The notes under the pieces were generated by a model. The model was not told the DNA's origin. It saw only the letters and a program-made list of their open reading frames with translations, and made no database searches. A stretch of 64,000 nt of DNA, from the NCBI GenBank assembly GCA_949126835.1, contig CASBPS010000041.1, positions 17,501 through 81,500 on the forward strand, given 5' to 3'. Positions 62,801 to 64,000 of the stretch are shown in pieces (position 1 is the stretch's first letter; every line of letters starts with the position of its first letter). The DNA is from Anisus vortex (taxonomy: Eukaryota > Mollusca > Gastropoda > Planorbidae). The position numbers were made by a program, and so were the translations under genes.

Positions 62801-64000
62801 ACTGCCAGAACAGAAGCACCATTACCACAAATCTGCTAGTCAAGTCGTTGTACGGTTTGTGGAGAAGCCAAAACAACAAATCTGCTTTTTAAGTCCTTGT
62901 ACGGCCAGAAAAGAAGCCGAAACTAGAAATCTGCTATTCATGTCGTTGTACGGTTTGTGGAGAGAGCCAAAACCATAAATCTGCTGTGTTACGGCCAAAA
63001 GAGAAGCTAAAACCACAAATCCTCTTTTCAAGTCGTTGTACGGCCAGAAAAGGAGCCAAAACAAGAAATCTGCTATTCAAGTCGTTGTACGGACTGTGGA
63101 AACGCCAAAACCACAAATCTGCTTTTGTACGGCCAGTAGAGAAGCCAAAACCACAAATCTGCTGTTTTACGGCCAGAAAAGAAGCCAAAACAAGAAATCT
63201 GCTTTTCAAGTCGTTGTACGGTTTCTGGAGAAGCCAAAACCACAAATCTGCTTTTGTACGGCCAGTAGAGAAGCCAAAACCACAAATCTGCTGTATTACG
63301 GCGAAAAGAGAAGCCAAAACCACAAATCTGCTTTTCAAGTCGTTGTACGGCCAGAACAGAAGCAGCATTACCACAAATCTGCTAGTCAAGTCGTTGTACG
63401 GTTCGTGGAGAAGCCAAAACAGCAAATCTGCTTTTTAAGTCCTTGTACGGCCAGAAAAGGAGCCAAAACCAGAAATCTGCTTTTCAAGTCGTTGTACGGT
63501 TTCTGGAGAAGCCAAAACCACAAATCTGCTGTATTAAGGTGAAAAGAGAAGCCAAAACCACAAATCTGCTATTCAAGTCGTTGTAAGGCCAGAACAGAAG
63601 CACCATTACCACAAATCTGCTAGTCAAGTCGTTGTACAATTTGTGGAGAAGCCAAAACAACAAATCTGCGTTTTAAGTCCTTGTACGGCCAGAAAAGAAG
63701 CCAAAACTAGAAATCTGCTATTCAAGTCGTTGTACGGATTGTGGAAAAGCCAAAACCACAAATCTGCTTTTGTACGGCCAGAAAAGGAGCCAAAACCAGA
63801 AATCTGCTATTCAAGACGTTGTACGGATTGTGGAAAAGCCAAAACCACAAATCTGCTTTTGTACGGCCAGAAAAGGAGCCAAAACCAGAAATCTGCTTTT
63901 CAAGTCGTTGTACGGTTTCTGGATAAGCCAAAACCACAAATCTGCTTTTGTACGGCCATTAGAGAAGCCAAAACCACAAATCTGCTGTATTTCGGCGAAA
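59852..64000. repeat. Approximately 5-kb supra-unit, copy 2, cut by window end
   Basis: It matches 34.5-36.6 kb at offset 25437 and 36.7-38.1 kb at offset 25894. The difference of 457 between these offsets equals one decamer. The array runs on past the window end without change of character; the last bases (tatttcggcg, then aaa) fall inside a position-6-type monomer. Confidence 0.8.
62449..62815. repeat. 367-bp octamer (tandem step)
   Basis: The gcaccatta landmark lies at 62449 and 62816. Both copies have the tgtactgccag and cttctattc variants. The unit is the decamer minus positions 10 and 1 (50 + 40 = 90 bases). The same 367-bp step occurs at 5152-5518, between 25538 and 25905, and near 57.0-57.4 kb. 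Confidence 0.85.

Larger units (their letters stand above)
1..64000. repeat. Satellite DNA array filling the window (40/49-bp monomers)
   Basis: The core aaatctgc recurs every 40 or 49 bases from the first to the last line, always in the same orientation. I estimate about 1,400 monomers, using the 457-bp decamer mean of 45.7 bp. The short monomer has the form aaatctgc-(tttt)-gtacggccag-tagagaag-ccaaaaccac. The long one adds nine bases (usually caagtcgtt) before gtacgg, and often has ggtttgtgg or ggtttctgg in place of ggccag. No unique sequence, inverted block or transposon end was seen. All reading frames in the window are translations of this repeat. The array is almost certainly eukaryotic. 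I do not recognise the family, and neither flank of the array is in view. Confidence 0.97.

Noticed and set aside
1..64000. CRISPR array, because of regular short repeats
   Set aside because: CRISPR arrays have identical repeats separated by unique spacers. Here the whole unit is repeated without unique spacers, and no cas-like gene is present.
1..64000. Phased A-tract DNA curvature
   Set aside because: A-tracts recur at 40 and 49 bases, about 3.8 and 4.7 helical turns, so they do not stay in phase.

Overview
The whole 64,000-base window is one continuous head-to-tail satellite DNA array. I find no protein-coding gene, RNA gene, transposon, CRISPR array or unique sequence in it. An uninterrupted tandem array this long with nested higher-order repeats is typical of eukaryotic nuclear heterochromatin (centromeric, pericentromeric, subtelomeric or an interstitial block). 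I do not recognise the satellite family, so the lineage is left open. Consensus monomers are about 45% GC.

The monomer comes in two main lengths, 40 and 49 bp, which differ by a 9-bp box (usually caagtcgtt) placed between aaatctgcttt and gtacgg. Every monomer carries the core aaatctgc and a ccaaaacca-like A-tract. Two rarer forms of 51 and 50 bp act as landmarks. The basic higher-order unit is a 457-bp decamer with monomer lengths 40, 49, 40, 49, 40, 40, 51, 49, 49, 50, called positions 1-10 here (reference copy 7621-8077). Other short periods (327, 358, 367 and 545 bp) are exactly this decamer with whole monomers removed or added.

Layout. (A) 1-3640: an older-looking, irregular part with private monomer variants. 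(B) 3641-6280: decamers and shortened derivatives. (C) 6281-24237: three tandem copies of a 2370-bp unit, then a 5293-bp supra-unit whose three copies start near 9556, 14850 and 20143, the last with internal losses of 327 and 872 bp. (D) 24238-64000: a related domain marked by gcagcatta and ggccattagag variants that are absent upstream. It holds a 2363-bp duplication (26.4-31.2 kb), 358-bp and 626-bp duplications (30.9-33.5 kb), a 4473-bp duplication (36.4-45.4 kb), a 1597/1506-bp series (48.9-54.0 kb) and two copies of a unit of about 4.9-5.2 kb (54.95-64.0 kb). Several D segments are copies of one another at offsets of 9.4, 15.6, 20.5 and 25.4 kb.

The many open reading frames arise because 40 and 49 are both 1 modulo 3, so three monomers make a whole number of codons and few stops arise in any frame. 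They look like by-products of the repeat, not genes. The biological content is the evolutionary structure of the array: nested unequal exchange, conversion-like patches, a slipping poly(A) tract and a possible older edge. Boundaries of the large units were read by eye from matching landmarks and carry about +/-50-100 bp uncertainty unless stated otherwise.
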